From Ruegeria_C sp041537905 (GTDB lineage: Bacteria > Pseudomonadota > Alphaproteobacteria > Rhodobacterales > Rhodobacteraceae): a stretch of 64,000 nt of DNA. Positions 9,201-17,329 of the stretch are shown piece after piece (the stretch's first letter is position 1; each line of letters opens with the position of its first letter). The translations under genes and the position numbers were made by a program. Where the stretch lies: the NCBI RefSeq assembly GCF_041537905.1, contig NZ_JBGRUO010000011.1, positions 83,434 through 147,433 on the forward strand. Reading direction: 5' to 3'. A model generated the notes under the pieces. That model did no database searches. It had not been told where the DNA came from and saw only the letters and a program-made list of their open reading frames with translations.

Positions 9201-10076
9201 AAAATCGCTCCAGTCAACCCGAACGAACGCATCGCCGAACTCACCAAATGGCTCGATACCGATCCCCTGCCCGGCTCGATCGAGTGGTTCTGGACCGGCG
9301 ATCAGGAGGATCAGGCGGAATCGGGCGCCTTTCTGGTCAACGCCTTCGCGGGCGCGCTGGGGCTGATGTTCATCATCCTGCTGGCGCAGTTCAACAGCTT
9401 CTACAATTCGGTGCTGGTGTTGCTGGCAGTGGTGCTGTCGACAACCGGGGTGCTGATCGGGATGATCATGATGGAACAGCCCTTCTCGATCATTATGACC
9501 GGCACCGGCATCGTGGCGCTGGCGGGGATCGTGGTGAACAACAACATTGTTCTGATCGACACCTATCAGGAATACAGCCGCTACATGCCCCGGATCGAGG
9601 CGATCATCCGCACCGCCGAGGCGCGTATCCGCCCGGTGCTGCTGACCACAATCACCACCATGGCGGGCCTGACGCCGATGATGTTTGGACTGAGTCTGGA
9701 CTTCATCAATGGCGGCTATTCCATCGACAGCCCAACGGCGCTCTGGTGGAAACAGCTGGCGACAGCGGTGGTGTTCGGCCTGGGCATCGCGACGGTGCTG
9801 ACGCTGATCGTGACGCCCTCGTTCCTGGCGCTGCGGGTATGGGTTGAAACCTACGCGATCTGGCTTGGCCGTCTGCTGGCCCGTCTGACCGCAGGCCGCT
9901 CCAGCCGGATCGCGCGCGACATGCATCTGTTCCGCTCGGCCAAAGACCTGAGCGCAACCGAGATCATCTGGGGCGAACCCGGCAAATCCACCGCCGACGT
10001 TTCGGAATTCAAGGCCCCCGAGACCTCCGAAACGCCTGTCCCCCCCGGCACACCGCCCATCAAGGCGGCGGAGTGA
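6249..10076 (+). CDS. RND efflux permease (AcrB/MexB-like, oversized)
   Basis: This 1275-residue inner-membrane transporter has the RND plan: a first helix, a large periplasmic domain, helices 2-6, a second periplasmic domain and a second helix bundle with GIVALAGIVVNNNIVLID. Helix 4 reads GMLVDGAIVVVEY, so the first aspartate of the AcrB proton-relay pair is present and the second is glycine. The protein is about 225 residues longer than AcrB. The extra length lies mainly in an additional hydrophobic section at about residues 510-560 and a hydrophilic proline-rich C-terminal tail. The substrate cannot be inferred. It is translationally coupled to the adaptor gene. Confidence 0.93.
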   Translation: MTGIVDWAAARARMVLAFIALSLIIGGFAYVNLPKEGEPDIEIPALFVSVSFPGISAEDSENLLVKPMETELADLDGLKEMTATAAEGYAGVALEFDFGWDKTAITADVRDAMNTAQAEFPTGAEQYTLTEINFSEFPIVIVSLTGAVPERTMARIAKDLQDDLESLDAVLEAGIAGNRDELLEVIIDPLRLEAYNVTASELITVVQNNNQLIAAGEVDSAQGAFSVKIPSSFTTAQDVYGLPVKVNGDRVVTLGELAQINYTFEDREGTARFDGENTVALQVVKRKGFNLIDTVDLVKATVAESQLGWPKELQAAVEVGTSNDQSRVVNSMVRQLEGSVLTAIALVMIVVLAALGSRAALLVGFAIPTSFLLCFVLLAIMGISISNIVMFGLILAVGMLVDGAIVVVEYADKRIKDGIGPMHAYVEAAQRMFWPIVSSTATTLCAFLPMLFWPGVPGEFMGMLPVTLIFVLSASLVVALIYLPVMGGVSGRMSRILGRISDWLRSRAPFWLRAALVPVALYLVFAGAMMMLRSGDTGIAGLISGVLVFVIGALSASVTMGAVQRIQESHHVERSSKHTPFGNFIKFIAGNPIMPIVSLAIVFSAVIFVATVWFPANSRGVEFFVDSEPEQATTYVRARGNISLHEKDEMVREVEEIIKAHPAVINVFSFAGEGGLNTGGPGGGQSPADTIGQVQFEIIPWEERPHAKEPLTGFIGGLMSRWLGFEKEIIDPDYDGNFVLDQLNAELVKLPGIIAEVSALEQGPGQGKPVHLRLRGDDWEQLTLAAETAREQFEATPGLIKIEDSLPLPGIDWQIDVDVANAGRFGADVATVGAMVQLVTRGVLLGEMRPEGSDEEIEIRVRLPEEERVLSTLDSIKVRTPDGLVPLSNFVTRKPVPKLASIDRVDQKRYFDVKADVEPGLIKVTSPDADGIEQTLALVKEVPEGAEVSGPIVTAPSGVRYTVFSLAEAETNAALQAAFDAGDAKIAPVNPNERIAELTKWLDTDPLPGSIEWFWTGDQEDQAESGAFLVNAFAGALGLMFIILLAQFNSFYNSVLVLLAVVLSTTGVLIGMIMMEQPFSIIMTGTGIVALAGIVVNNNIVLIDTYQEYSRYMPRIEAIIRTAEARIRPVLLTTITTMAGLTPMMFGLSLDFINGGYSIDSPTALWWKQLATAVVFGLGIATVLTLIVTPSFLALRVWVETYAIWLGRLLARLTAGRSSRIARDMHLFRSAKDLSATEIIWGEPGKSTADVSEFKAPETSETPVPPGTPPIKAAE

Positions 10077-10085
10077 GGCTCATCC

Positions 10086-10119
10086 CTGGACGCCTGTCTG
10101 CGTAGCGGCAGGCGTCCGG
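10086..10119 (+). terminator. Strong hairpin after the RND operon
   Basis: An 11-bp stem (core GGACGCCTG pairing with CAGGCGTCC, extended by two pairs including one G-T) encloses a 12-base loop, starting 10 bases after the permease stop. There is no T tract, so it may stop transcription weakly or protect the 3' end of the mRNA. Confidence 0.55.
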
Positions 10120-10438
10120 AGCAAAACCAGGTGAACATCGGCCCTGTGTTTTGCCAGCCTGTTTTACGGCGCAACGTCAGTACTCAATGAAAGTTCAAAG
10201 ACCGCTTCGAACCCGGGGCGGACATGCTTGTCATCAATGGATGCCCTGCCTGTTTCAGAAACGAACCATAGAAAAACCGACACTTATAGGTCATGGTGAT
10301 GTTGTCCAATTGGGTTGCTTAGCCACAGCAAAGACGGGCACGCCCTCTGCCCCGCAGTCATTTGCCACTCGACATCGCGGCAGCAATCCAGCCGAAAGCC
10401 GGAGCACGAATACAAACCCGTGTAAGGAGAAACTGGAA
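10120..10438. other. Non-coding leader region before the amide hydrolase
   Basis: About 320 bases separate the RND hairpin from the hydrolase start. The hydrolase reading frame stays open through it, but the upstream translation looks random (rich in Arg, Pro, Ser) and has no conserved start. The segment presumably holds the hydrolase promoter; I could not identify convincing -35/-10 boxes. Confidence 0.4.
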
Positions 10439-11554
10439 ATGAGACGGATCTTGTCAGGCCTGATCGCCGCACTGTTCAGCGTTACAATACTTACGCCCGC
10501 CGCATTGGCCTGTACAGGGGTTACGCTGACCGGAGGGGACGGAAGCGTTGTGTTCGGTCGGACCCTGGAATGGGGGCCCTTCGATTTGAAAGGACGGCTC
10601 GATATCATTCCGCGCGGACACGCATTCGAATCCGAGGAGATGCCGGATGGCAGTGCCGGCATGGCCTGGACCGGCAAATACGGTGTCGTTGGCATTTCCA
10701 TTCTCGACAAGACAGCTCTGACCGATGGCATCAATGAAGTCGGGCTTTCCGGTGGCATGTTCTATTTGCCCGGATTTTCCGAATACAAGGACTATGACCC
10801 CGGCCAGGCCGATGTGTCGCTGTCACCGCCCGACGTCCTCGGCTATATGCTCAGCCAGTTCCAGAGCATCGAGGAGGTGCGCAACGCCTTTGCCGAGATA
10901 CGGGTCGTGTCGGTCGTAGAAGAAGCGCTCGGCTTTCCAGCGCCCATGCATCTTATCTTCACCGAACCCTCCGGCAACTCGATAGTGGTCGAATTCGACA
11001 GTAAGGAAGTTCAGATTTTTGACGCGCCGCTTGGTGTGATCACCAACGCGCCTACCTATGACTGGCACACGACCAATCTGCGCAATTACGTAAACTTGTC
11101 TCCCGTTTCAGTACCGCCGAAGACGATTGACGGCGAACAGTTTTCGGCGCTTGGTGCTGGCAGCGGCATGATCGGATTGCCCGGCGATTTCACGCCACCA
11201 TCGCGCTTCGTGCGTGCCGTGGCGTTCTCGACGACGGCGCGGCCGACAACTGGCGGATACGACACAGTGCGTGAAACTTTCCGGATTCTCGACAATTTCA
11301 ACGTACCGCTCGGAGCGGCCGAGGGCGCAGATGATGCACCCGCCCTTGACGATCTGCTCTACAGCGCGACGCAATACACCACCGCGATCGATACCAAAAA
11401 CCACGTGTTCTACTACCACACGCAGTTCAGCCGACGGGTGCGGATGGTTGATCTGAAGCAGATCGACTTCGCAGAAATCGGCGATGAGGTCATCATCCGT
11501 CCCCTCGATGACACGACCGAAGAGGACATCGTGGACCTGACGCCGAGCAAGTAA
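10439..11554 (+). CDS. Secreted linear amide C-N hydrolase (Ntn, choloylglycine hydrolase family)
   Basis: The start at 10439 is chosen because AAGGAGA lies 9 bases before it and the protein then opens with a clean signal peptide. The predicted cleavage site is AALA before Cys25, giving a mature N-terminus CTGVTL. That is the N-terminal nucleophile cysteine of cholylglycine hydrolase/penicillin V acylase enzymes. VFGRTLEW (the Arg of the active site), the region around NEVGLSGGMFYLPG, and the C-terminal strand YYHTQFSRRVRMVDL also fit the family. Substrates may be penicillin V, N-acyl homoserine lactones or other N-acyl amides. The protein has 371 residues including the signal. Base composition is lower in GC than its neighbours, so recent acquisition is possible. 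Confidence 0.88.
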   Translation: MRRILSGLIAALFSVTILTPAALACTGVTLTGGDGSVVFGRTLEWGPFDLKGRLDIIPRGHAFESEEMPDGSAGMAWTGKYGVVGISILDKTALTDGINEVGLSGGMFYLPGFSEYKDYDPGQADVSLSPPDVLGYMLSQFQSIEEVRNAFAEIRVVSVVEEALGFPAPMHLIFTEPSGNSIVVEFDSKEVQIFDAPLGVITNAPTYDWHTTNLRNYVNLSPVSVPPKTIDGEQFSALGAGSGMIGLPGDFTPPSRFVRAVAFSTTARPTTGGYDTVRETFRILDNFNVPLGAAEGADDAPALDDLLYSATQYTTAIDTKNHVFYYHTQFSRRVRMVDLKQIDFAEIGDEVIIRPLDDTTEEDIVDLTPSK

Positions 11555-11604
11555 AGCGTGGGAGTCTCCGTTTGGCCACGCCCGCCCGGCCTATCGGTAG
11601 GGGC

Positions 11605-11621
11605 TTGCTGGGTTCCAGCAA
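11605..11621. other. Small hairpin downstream of the amide hydrolase
   Basis: TTGCTGG and CCAGCAA flank a three-base loop, 50 bases after the hydrolase stop. There is no T tract. It could act as a weak end for the hydrolase transcript. The remaining bases to 11832 contain only a short, unconvincing reading frame. Confidence 0.3.
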
Positions 11622-11832
11622 ACGACAAGTCGTAAGAGCCGGTGGGAGTATCTGCGACTGCGGTGTTCAAGCATCTGACGCGGCTGTTGCCTCAATTGCA
11701 GATCATGCCAAAGAGAACAGAGAAGCCCGCTTCGCCCGCCTTACGAACACCCGCATGAAACCCGGTCAGCACACTATCCCGGCGACCCTGTTGTTGAACT
11801 TCCCGCTAAGCTGTTCCTATCCAACCGAGTGA

Positions 11833-12240
11833 TCAGAGCCGGGTCCAGGTCTGGTGTCCGCAGATATGGTGGCTGCAGCCTTTGACCTTCAGGCTGTTGC
11901 CGCTGAGCGTCATGGTCGGCACCGCGTCGACATCGATCAGCGGGACCCAGAACTCGCCTCCGCCATATGTGCCGCCGCCCTCGCTGGCGACATCCCAGAA
12001 CAAGCGCTTGCCGATATTCTTGGTCTGCACTTCTTTGCCGGATTTGTCATAGGCGCTTTCGATCACGCCGCAGAACTTGTCGCCGCAGGTGCTGATCTTG
12101 ATATGCGAGATCAGGTCTTTGCGGTCCGGCTCGGTCTTCCAGAGTCCCACGATCGGGTCGGCCCCGGCCTGCGCCGCCGCGACGCAAAGCCCAACTGCAA
12201 AGGCGGTCTGCCTCAGGCCGTTTTTCAAACTGCGATACAT
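11833..12240 (-). CDS. DUF2147 exported protein
   Basis: This 135-residue protein has a signal peptide (cleavage near Ala27) followed by DPIVGLWKTEPD, the hallmark opening of DUF2147 proteins. GDKFCGVIESAY and a C-terminal GHQTWTRL-like strand complete the small lipocalin-like domain. Four cysteines, in GDKFCG, STCGD and CSHHIC, may form disulphides in the periplasm. The function of the family is unknown. GAGGTGA lies 6-8 bases before the ATG. Confidence 0.85.
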   Translation of the reverse strand: MYRSLKNGLRQTAFAVGLCVAAAQAGADPIVGLWKTEPDRKDLISHIKISTCGDKFCGVIESAYDKSGKEVQTKNIGKRLFWDVASEGGGTYGGGEFWVPLIDVDAVPTMTLSGNSLKVKGCSHHICGHQTWTRL

Positions 12241-12248
12241 GTCGTCAC

Positions 12249-12336
12249 CTCGAACTCACGCAACCTCAAGATATCACGCCCGCACCGCCCGGCAAAACAG
12301 CCGCGCGCGAATGTGATATCTCCGAGTGAGGTCGAG
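12249..12336. repeat. Imperfect inverted repeat between two small exported-protein genes
   Basis: The left part carries CTCGA, CTCAC and AGATATCAC in order, and the right part is the reverse complement of the same blocks (GTGATATCT, GTGAG, TCGAG). The inner arms, AGATATCAC at 12269-12277 and GTGATATCT at 12313-12321, match exactly over 9 bases and are 35 bases apart. It overlaps the ribosome-site side of the DUF2147 gene. It may be a miniature repeat element or a structured 5' leader. Confidence 0.5.
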
Positions 12337-12383
12337 CCCGCCGCTTTCGCGGCAAGCTCTCAGACAAGGCAGATGAGACGGGA

Positions 12384-12710
12384 TCAGTCGGTGAAGGTGT
12401 AGCCGCCCAGATCACAGAGATCGAGACCGAAATCCTCCACTTCGGAGCCATCCGCGAAGACTCCGCGCAGATCATAGATGCAGGTGCTGAGCCCATCCGC
12501 GATCAGCACGCCGCTTTCATAACCGGGTGCCAGGTATCCGCCCTCAAGCAGGTTCTCTTCCCAGTCATCCGACGACGCGCTGGAGATGTTGAACTCCACA
12601 AGATCGGCGCTGCTTTCATTGGCCAGCATGAATTCCAGATCATCGGCATGGGCAGGTGTCTGGCTTGCAATCAACATCGCGATTGCGCCCAAGGCGTGCA
12701 GTCTTTTCAT
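12384..12710 (-). CDS. Small secreted acidic protein of unknown function
   Basis: From the ATG at 12710 this encodes 108 residues with a signal peptide (MKRLHALGAIAMLIASQTPAHA) and a small acidic beta-rich domain. The pattern 'N-S-S-A-D-L-V-E-F-N-I-S-S-A-S-S-D-D-W', then a Gly-Tyr-Leu-Ala-Pro-Gly turn, then 'C-I-Y-D-L-R-G-V-F-A-D-G' and a final 'D-L-C', resembles a widespread family of small exported proteins. That family is often mislabelled in databases and has no established role. Two cysteines could pair. The longer frame upstream to 12779 lacks a ribosome site and would spoil the signal peptide. Confidence 0.75.
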   Translation of the reverse strand: MKRLHALGAIAMLIASQTPAHADDLEFMLANESSADLVEFNISSASSDDWEENLLEGGYLAPGYESGVLIADGLSTCIYDLRGVFADGSEVEDFGLDLCDLGGYTFTD

Positions 12711-12851
12711 GGGTGAGATCCTGTTATTCAGACATGTCAGAGTCACACGCATATAGGCAGCGAACGCCCGCAAACACAACCTATATGCGCCCGAAATGCC
12801 GGCCGCCCTGCCCCGATAACAACCAGCGCGCTTTCGCGCAAATGTTCAGGA

Positions 12852-14678
12852 TCAGGCCGCCTCGTCGCTGTCCCGCTGCTGGCGCGACCAGAGCTGGGCG
12901 TACCGCCCCTCATGACCGAGCAATTCGTCATGGGTGCCCTGTTCGACGATCCGGCCAGCATCCAGAACCACGATCCGGTCGGCCTCGGCAATGGTGCTGA
13001 GGCGGTGGGCGATGGTGATCACCGTGCGGCCCTCGCCCGCGCGCGCCAGCGCATCCTTGATCTCCTGCTCGGTTTCGGTGTCGAGCGCGCTGGTTGCCTC
13101 GTCCAGCAGCAGGATGGGCGGGTTCTTCAGCAATGTGCGCGCGATGCCGACGCGCTGTTTCTCGCCACCTGACAGTTTCAACCCGCGTTCGCCCACTTTG
13201 GTGTCATACCCCTCGGGCAGCTGCGCGATGAAGTCGTGGATCTGGGCTGCGCGCGCAGCGTCCTCGACCTCGTCCATGGTGGCATCAGCGCGGCCATATG
13301 CGATGTTGTAGCGGATCGTGTCGTTGAACAGCACCGTGTCCTGCGGCACCACGCCGATATTCTCATGCAGGCTTTGTTGCGTCACGTCGCGCACATCCTG
13401 CCCGTCGATCTTCAGCGCTCCCGCCGTCACATCATAGAACCGGAACAAAAGCCGCCCGATGGTCGATTTGCCCGAACCGGTGGCCCCCACGATGGCAACG
13501 GTCTGACCAGCGCGCACTGCAAGCGAGACACCTTTGAGAATCTCGCGGTCGGGTTCATAGCCGAAATGCACATCCTCCAGCGTGATCTCTCCGCCATTGA
13601 CCTTGAGCGCGCGCGCGCCTTGCTTGTCGCTGACCTCGGCAGGCTGTTCGAGCAGATCGAACATCTCGCCCATATCAACCAGCGACTGGCGAATCTCGCG
13701 ATAGACGGTGCCAAGAAAATTGAGCGGCACGGTGATCTGGATCATGTAGGCGTTGACCATGACGAAATCGCCCACGGTCAACTGCCCGCTCTGCACGCCA
13801 AGCGCGGCCATCACCATCACGCCCACCAACCCGCAGGTGATCAGGAAGGACTGGCCGAAATTCAGGAAGGCCAGCGAATAGGCGGTCTTGAGCGCGGCCT
13901 GCGCATAGGCCCCCATCGACTGATCATAGCGGTGCGCCTCGCGTTCTTCGGCGCTGAAATACTTGACGGTTTCGAAATTCAGCAGGCTGTCGATGGCGCG
14001 CTGATTGGCCTCGGTATCCTGCTCGTTCATCTCGCGGCGGAGCTTTACCCGCCACTCGGTCACCGCGAAGGTGAACCAGATGTAAAGCCCGATGGTGACG
14101 GCAACAACGACCAGATACCAGACATCGAAAAGCCACATCAGAACAACAGCGACCAGCACCAGTTCCAGGATCAGCGGGCCGATGGAAAACAGCAGAAAGC
14201 GCAGCAGGAAATCCACGCCCTTGACCCCGCGCTCGATGATCCGGCTGAGTCCGCCGGTCTTGCGGGTGATGTGATAGCGCATCGACAAGCGATGGATATG
14301 CTGGAAGGTCTCCAGCGCCAAGGCCCTCAGCGCGCGCTGGCCCACCGGTGCAAAGAGCGCGTCGCGCAATTGCTGGAACCCCACGGTCATCATCCGCGCC
14401 ACGCCATAGGCCACGGTCAAACCCACCGCCCCCAGCAGCAGTTGAGATTGTGCGTCACCGGCCAGCGAGTCCACCGCGTTTCGATAGAGGATCGGCGTGT
14501 AAACCGCGATCAGCTTTGCAAAAACCAGCGCCGCCATGGCCCAGATCACCCGTTTTTTGACCCAGGGCTCATCCTCGGGCCAGAGATAGGGCGTCACCTT
14601 GCGGATCGTGCGCCAGCCCGAGCGGCGTTCGGTGTCCGAGATGTCCTGTTTGGTCGGGGTCGCGCGTGCTGGCTTCAT
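12852..14678 (-). CDS. Atm1-type ABC exporter (ABCB7/HMT family half-transporter)
   Basis: The 608-residue half-transporter has six membrane helices (about residues 40-320) followed by one nucleotide-binding domain: Walker A GATGSGKST, a Q-loop, signature LSGGEKQR, Walker B ILLLDEATSALD and an H-loop (TIAHRLST). The N-terminus DEPWVKKRVIWAMAALVFAKLIAVYTP and the helix carrying NFETVKYFSAEEREA are typical of mitochondrial Atm1 and its bacterial relatives. These export glutathione-linked sulphur species or metal-glutathione conjugates. It begins 24 bases after the LysM protein gene on the same strand and probably shares its transcript. Confidence 0.93.
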   Translation of the reverse strand: MKPARATPTKQDISDTERRSGWRTIRKVTPYLWPEDEPWVKKRVIWAMAALVFAKLIAVYTPILYRNAVDSLAGDAQSQLLLGAVGLTVAYGVARMMTVGFQQLRDALFAPVGQRALRALALETFQHIHRLSMRYHITRKTGGLSRIIERGVKGVDFLLRFLLFSIGPLILELVLVAVVLMWLFDVWYLVVVAVTIGLYIWFTFAVTEWRVKLRREMNEQDTEANQRAIDSLLNFETVKYFSAEEREAHRYDQSMGAYAQAALKTAYSLAFLNFGQSFLITCGLVGVMVMAALGVQSGQLTVGDFVMVNAYMIQITVPLNFLGTVYREIRQSLVDMGEMFDLLEQPAEVSDKQGARALKVNGGEITLEDVHFGYEPDREILKGVSLAVRAGQTVAIVGATGSGKSTIGRLLFRFYDVTAGALKIDGQDVRDVTQQSLHENIGVVPQDTVLFNDTIRYNIAYGRADATMDEVEDAARAAQIHDFIAQLPEGYDTKVGERGLKLSGGEKQRVGIARTLLKNPPILLLDEATSALDTETEQEIKDALARAGEGRTVITIAHRLSTIAEADRIVVLDAGRIVEQGTHDELLGHEGRYAQLWSRQQRDSDEAA

Positions 14679-14702
14679 GGCTGGCTCTGCTGGGACCAGA
14701 GA

Positions 14703-16139
14703 TCACTCCGGCAGGTTGAATATTTGCCCCGGATAGATCAGATCGGGGTTCCGGATGCTGTCCCGGTTCGCGTCGAACACTTTCACATAGAGCACCCCGT
14801 CGCCATAGCGATCGCGCGATATCGCCCAGAGCGTGTCACCCTGCTGCACGGTGATGGCGCGAATGGTTGCGGGCTGGGTGGCGACATCTGCGTCTGACGC
14901 CAGCAGTTGTTCGGGCGCTTCGCGGCGGAACGGGGTTTCCAGCCGGTCGATCACCTTGCCATCCTCGCCCAGCGCATCAAGGCGCAGCGTATAGGTGCCC
15001 GGGGCGATCCCGTCGATCTCGCCCCGCCAGCGGCCATCCTCTGCCGTCGTCAGGTCACGTGCGGCCCGGTTGTCGAGATAGATCCGCACGATGGCACCGC
15101 CTGCGGCGCGTCCGGTCAACTCGACCTCGCCTGTGTCGGTGTAACCAATCGTATCGAGTTGCAGCCCCTGCCCCGCCGCCGGGCTTTGTGCCTGTGGCGA
15201 TTGCACCAGTTCCACACCCTCTTCATCCGAGCGCAGGATGGTAGGCGTGTCGTTGGTGGTGTCTTGCGTGGTATCCAGCGTTGCCTCGGCCAGGTCTGTC
15301 TCGTCGGTGCTGTCCGGCGGCGCCGGTTGCGCATCGGCGGGGTCGTCTGATAGAGCGGAGGTATCGTTTGTGGCAATATCGAGCGTCGCTTCGGCGTCAG
15401 TGGCATCATCCCCATCCCCGTTTTCGGTACCAGTGCGGCTCTCTTCCGAAGGGCGCGTTTCCGAGGGGGTCTCATTTGCGGCCAGTTGATCGGGCGCGCG
15501 CTCTGGCGCCGCCGCGATCACGAAGTCATCCGACAAAGCGGCCTGATCGCCCCGCTCCGAGCGCAGCGTGAGGGTTCGGGGCGCATCCTCGGGCGTGATT
15601 GGAAACAGCGCAGCGAACTGCCCGCTTTGGTCGACCTCAAAGGAATGCACCTCGTCCCCGTCCACCAGTACCTGCACCTGACTGCCTGGCGCAGCCCGCC
15701 CCGCAAGCGTGGTCGACCCATCCGGCTCCACCCGGATCAGGTCAAGCTCAGGCGCAACGACCTCCGTGTCTGGCACCTCAGTCCGCTGCTCCGGGTCTTC
15801 GGCTTCTGCAGTATCGGTCGGCGCGGGTGGATTGGCTTCGGAGGTTGGTTGATCGGTTGCCTCGGCAGCGGTGTCATCCGATGCGGGTTCTGAGGCCGTC
15901 GTAGGCTCGCCGGGATCGGTTGTCTCACCCGCCTCTGCTTCGCCCAAGTCCGTTTGACCCGCATCCGTTTCGCCCGTCTCGGCCACGCTCGTCTGCGGCG
16001 TTGCAGAGGTATCGGCCTCGGGTTCTGGCTGGTCCTGCGAGGACAGGAAATAGACCAGTGCGACCGCCACCGCAGCCCCGCCTGCGACAATTGCCCAGGT
16101 CGTTTTGCCGCCTCCTTCGCCACCAGCGTGCTCCGCCAT
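14703..16139 (-). CDS. Membrane-anchored LysM peptidoglycan-binding protein with long acidic linker
   Basis: The protein has 478 residues. A membrane helix at about residues 13-30 anchors it. A long disordered stretch rich in Thr, Glu, Asp, Ala and Pro follows, with two beta-sandwich-like segments (around DGSTTLAGRAAPGSQVQVL and GEVELTGRAAGGAIVRIYL) inserted in it. The C-terminal 50 residues are a LysM domain (VQQGDTLWAISRDRYGDG to YPGQIFNLPE) that binds peptidoglycan. The same layout occurs in many Rhodobacteraceae. It probably holds the inner membrane to the wall or senses the wall. AAGGGAG precedes the start. Confidence 0.88.
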   Translation of the reverse strand: MAEHAGGEGGGKTTWAIVAGGAAVAVALVYFLSSQDQPEPEADTSATPQTSVAETGETDAGQTDLGEAEAGETTDPGEPTTASEPASDDTAAEATDQPTSEANPPAPTDTAEAEDPEQRTEVPDTEVVAPELDLIRVEPDGSTTLAGRAAPGSQVQVLVDGDEVHSFEVDQSGQFAALFPITPEDAPRTLTLRSERGDQAALSDDFVIAAAPERAPDQLAANETPSETRPSEESRTGTENGDGDDATDAEATLDIATNDTSALSDDPADAQPAPPDSTDETDLAEATLDTTQDTTNDTPTILRSDEEGVELVQSPQAQSPAAGQGLQLDTIGYTDTGEVELTGRAAGGAIVRIYLDNRAARDLTTAEDGRWRGEIDGIAPGTYTLRLDALGEDGKVIDRLETPFRREAPEQLLASDADVATQPATIRAITVQQGDTLWAISRDRYGDGVLYVKVFDANRDSIRNPDLIYPGQIFNLPE

Positions 16140-16270
16140 TGTGCTCCCTTCGCGCCCCGCCGCCCGGTTCCCGCCATGATGGGCAAGAATTCCGGACCTG
16201 ATATTGAGCCTACCCTTGCGCCTCGTTATCAGGGGGTACTCCCCCTATTGTGCCAGCGAAAGGCCCGCCC

Positions 16271-16822
16271 ATGAACAATAAATCCGTCTGTGTGTATTGC
16301 GGATCACGCCCCGGAGCAATGCCTGCCTATACCAAGGCCGCCCGCAGCTTTGGAACATTGCTCGCGCGGGAGGGTTGGCGGCTGGTCTACGGGGCCGGAG
16401 ATGTGGGGCTGATGGGCGAGGTCGCGCGAGCCGCGCAAAGCGCAGGTGGTGACACGTTTGGCGTCATCCCCGAGCATCTGGTGCGGCGCGAGGTCGGCAA
16501 GTCCGACCTGACCCGCTATGTGGTCACCGAAACCATGCATGAGCGCAAGAAGGTGATGATCATGAACGCCGATGCGGTCGTGGTGCTGCCGGGTGGGCCG
16601 GGCTCGCTGGATGAGCTGTTCGAGGCGCTGACATGGCGACAACTGGGCCTGCATGACAAACCCATTCTGGTCATGAATATAGAGGGTTACTGGGACCCGC
16701 TGCGCGTTCTTGTCGAGCGCACGATCAATCAGGGTTTTGCCGATCCCTCGCTTGGCACGTTCCTGAACTGGGTCACCGACCCGGAAGAAGCGATGGAGCT
16801 CTTGCGACAGGCGTTTGGATGA
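16271..16822 (+). CDS. LOG-family nucleoside 5'-monophosphate phosphoribohydrolase (TIGR00730)
   Basis: The 183-residue Rossmann-fold protein opens with VCVYCGSRPG and contains GLMGEVARAA and the active-site motif PGGPGSLDE (family consensus PGGxGTxxE; Thr is Ser here). Enzymes of this family cleave the N-glycosidic bond of nucleoside monophosphates and can release cytokinin-like bases. In bacteria they are thought to serve nucleotide salvage or sanitation. The ATG at 16271 is preferred over the upstream TTG/GTG-type extension because a GAAAGG site lies 8 bases before it. It is divergent from the LysM gene. Confidence 0.9.
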   Translation: MNNKSVCVYCGSRPGAMPAYTKAARSFGTLLAREGWRLVYGAGDVGLMGEVARAAQSAGGDTFGVIPEHLVRREVGKSDLTRYVVTETMHERKKVMIMNADAVVVLPGGPGSLDELFEALTWRQLGLHDKPILVMNIEGYWDPLRVLVERTINQGFADPSLGTFLNWVTDPEEAMELLRQAFG

Positions 16823-16846
16823 ATTCGGAAGGCCGGGTGCCTGGCG

Positions 16847-17257
16847 TCAGTTCAGGCGTCTTGGCCGGTCGAAATTGGGACCAGTGATCGAAAAATCCTC
16901 GGGCCTGTCGTCATTTGGGCTAACAAAGGCTTCAAGCTCCTGAGGCAGCGGACCGTCTTCTATATCCATATAACAGACCAGCACATGGCGATCGTCGTCC
17001 CAGTGGCAATCGATGCCCGGCCCCTCGTAGTCCTGCGGCACAAGCGGAACACGCAAGTAGCTGCATCCACGCGGAAAGGTAGGATCGTCAAGAAATTGCG
17101 CCCGCCGGGAGACTTGCTCGCGCACCCGTGTTTCGTGATAGCGTGAGCATGGCCCGTCCCATTCGATTTTGAATTCCGGTTCCATTCCGGTGACATAGAC
17201 AGCCCGTCCCGGTTCGAAAATACCGGATCGCGCCAATGTGTGCAGGATTTGAGCCAA
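16847..17257 (-). CDS. Hypothetical protein
   Basis: An open frame of 136 codons begins with TTG at 17257 (AGGAGC about 13 bases upstream) or with ATG at 17185. The product is soluble, acidic and rich in Pro, Asp and Trp, with five cysteines and a segment HWDDDRHVLVCYMDIEDGPLP. I do not recognise a family. It fills the gap between the LOG gene and the MFS gene, and its amino-acid composition looks like a real protein more than a shadow frame. The start is uncertain. Confidence 0.45.
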   Translation of the reverse strand: MAQILHTLARSGIFEPGRAVYVTGMEPEFKIEWDGPCSRYHETRVREQVSRRAQFLDDPTFPRGCSYLRVPLVPQDYEGPGIDCHWDDDRHVLVCYMDIEDGPLPQELEAFVSPNDDRPEDFSITGPNFDRPRRLN

Positions 17258-17329
17258 TGACCGGCGCGTTGCTCCTGGTTTGACTTACGTATTCGGCCGG
17301 ATAAGGCTGCGCCATGACCCGACGCGATC

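Noticed and set aside
11572..11832. 86-codon frame after the amide hydrolase
   Set aside because: No domain and no clear ribosome site; the segment looks like intergenic sequence.
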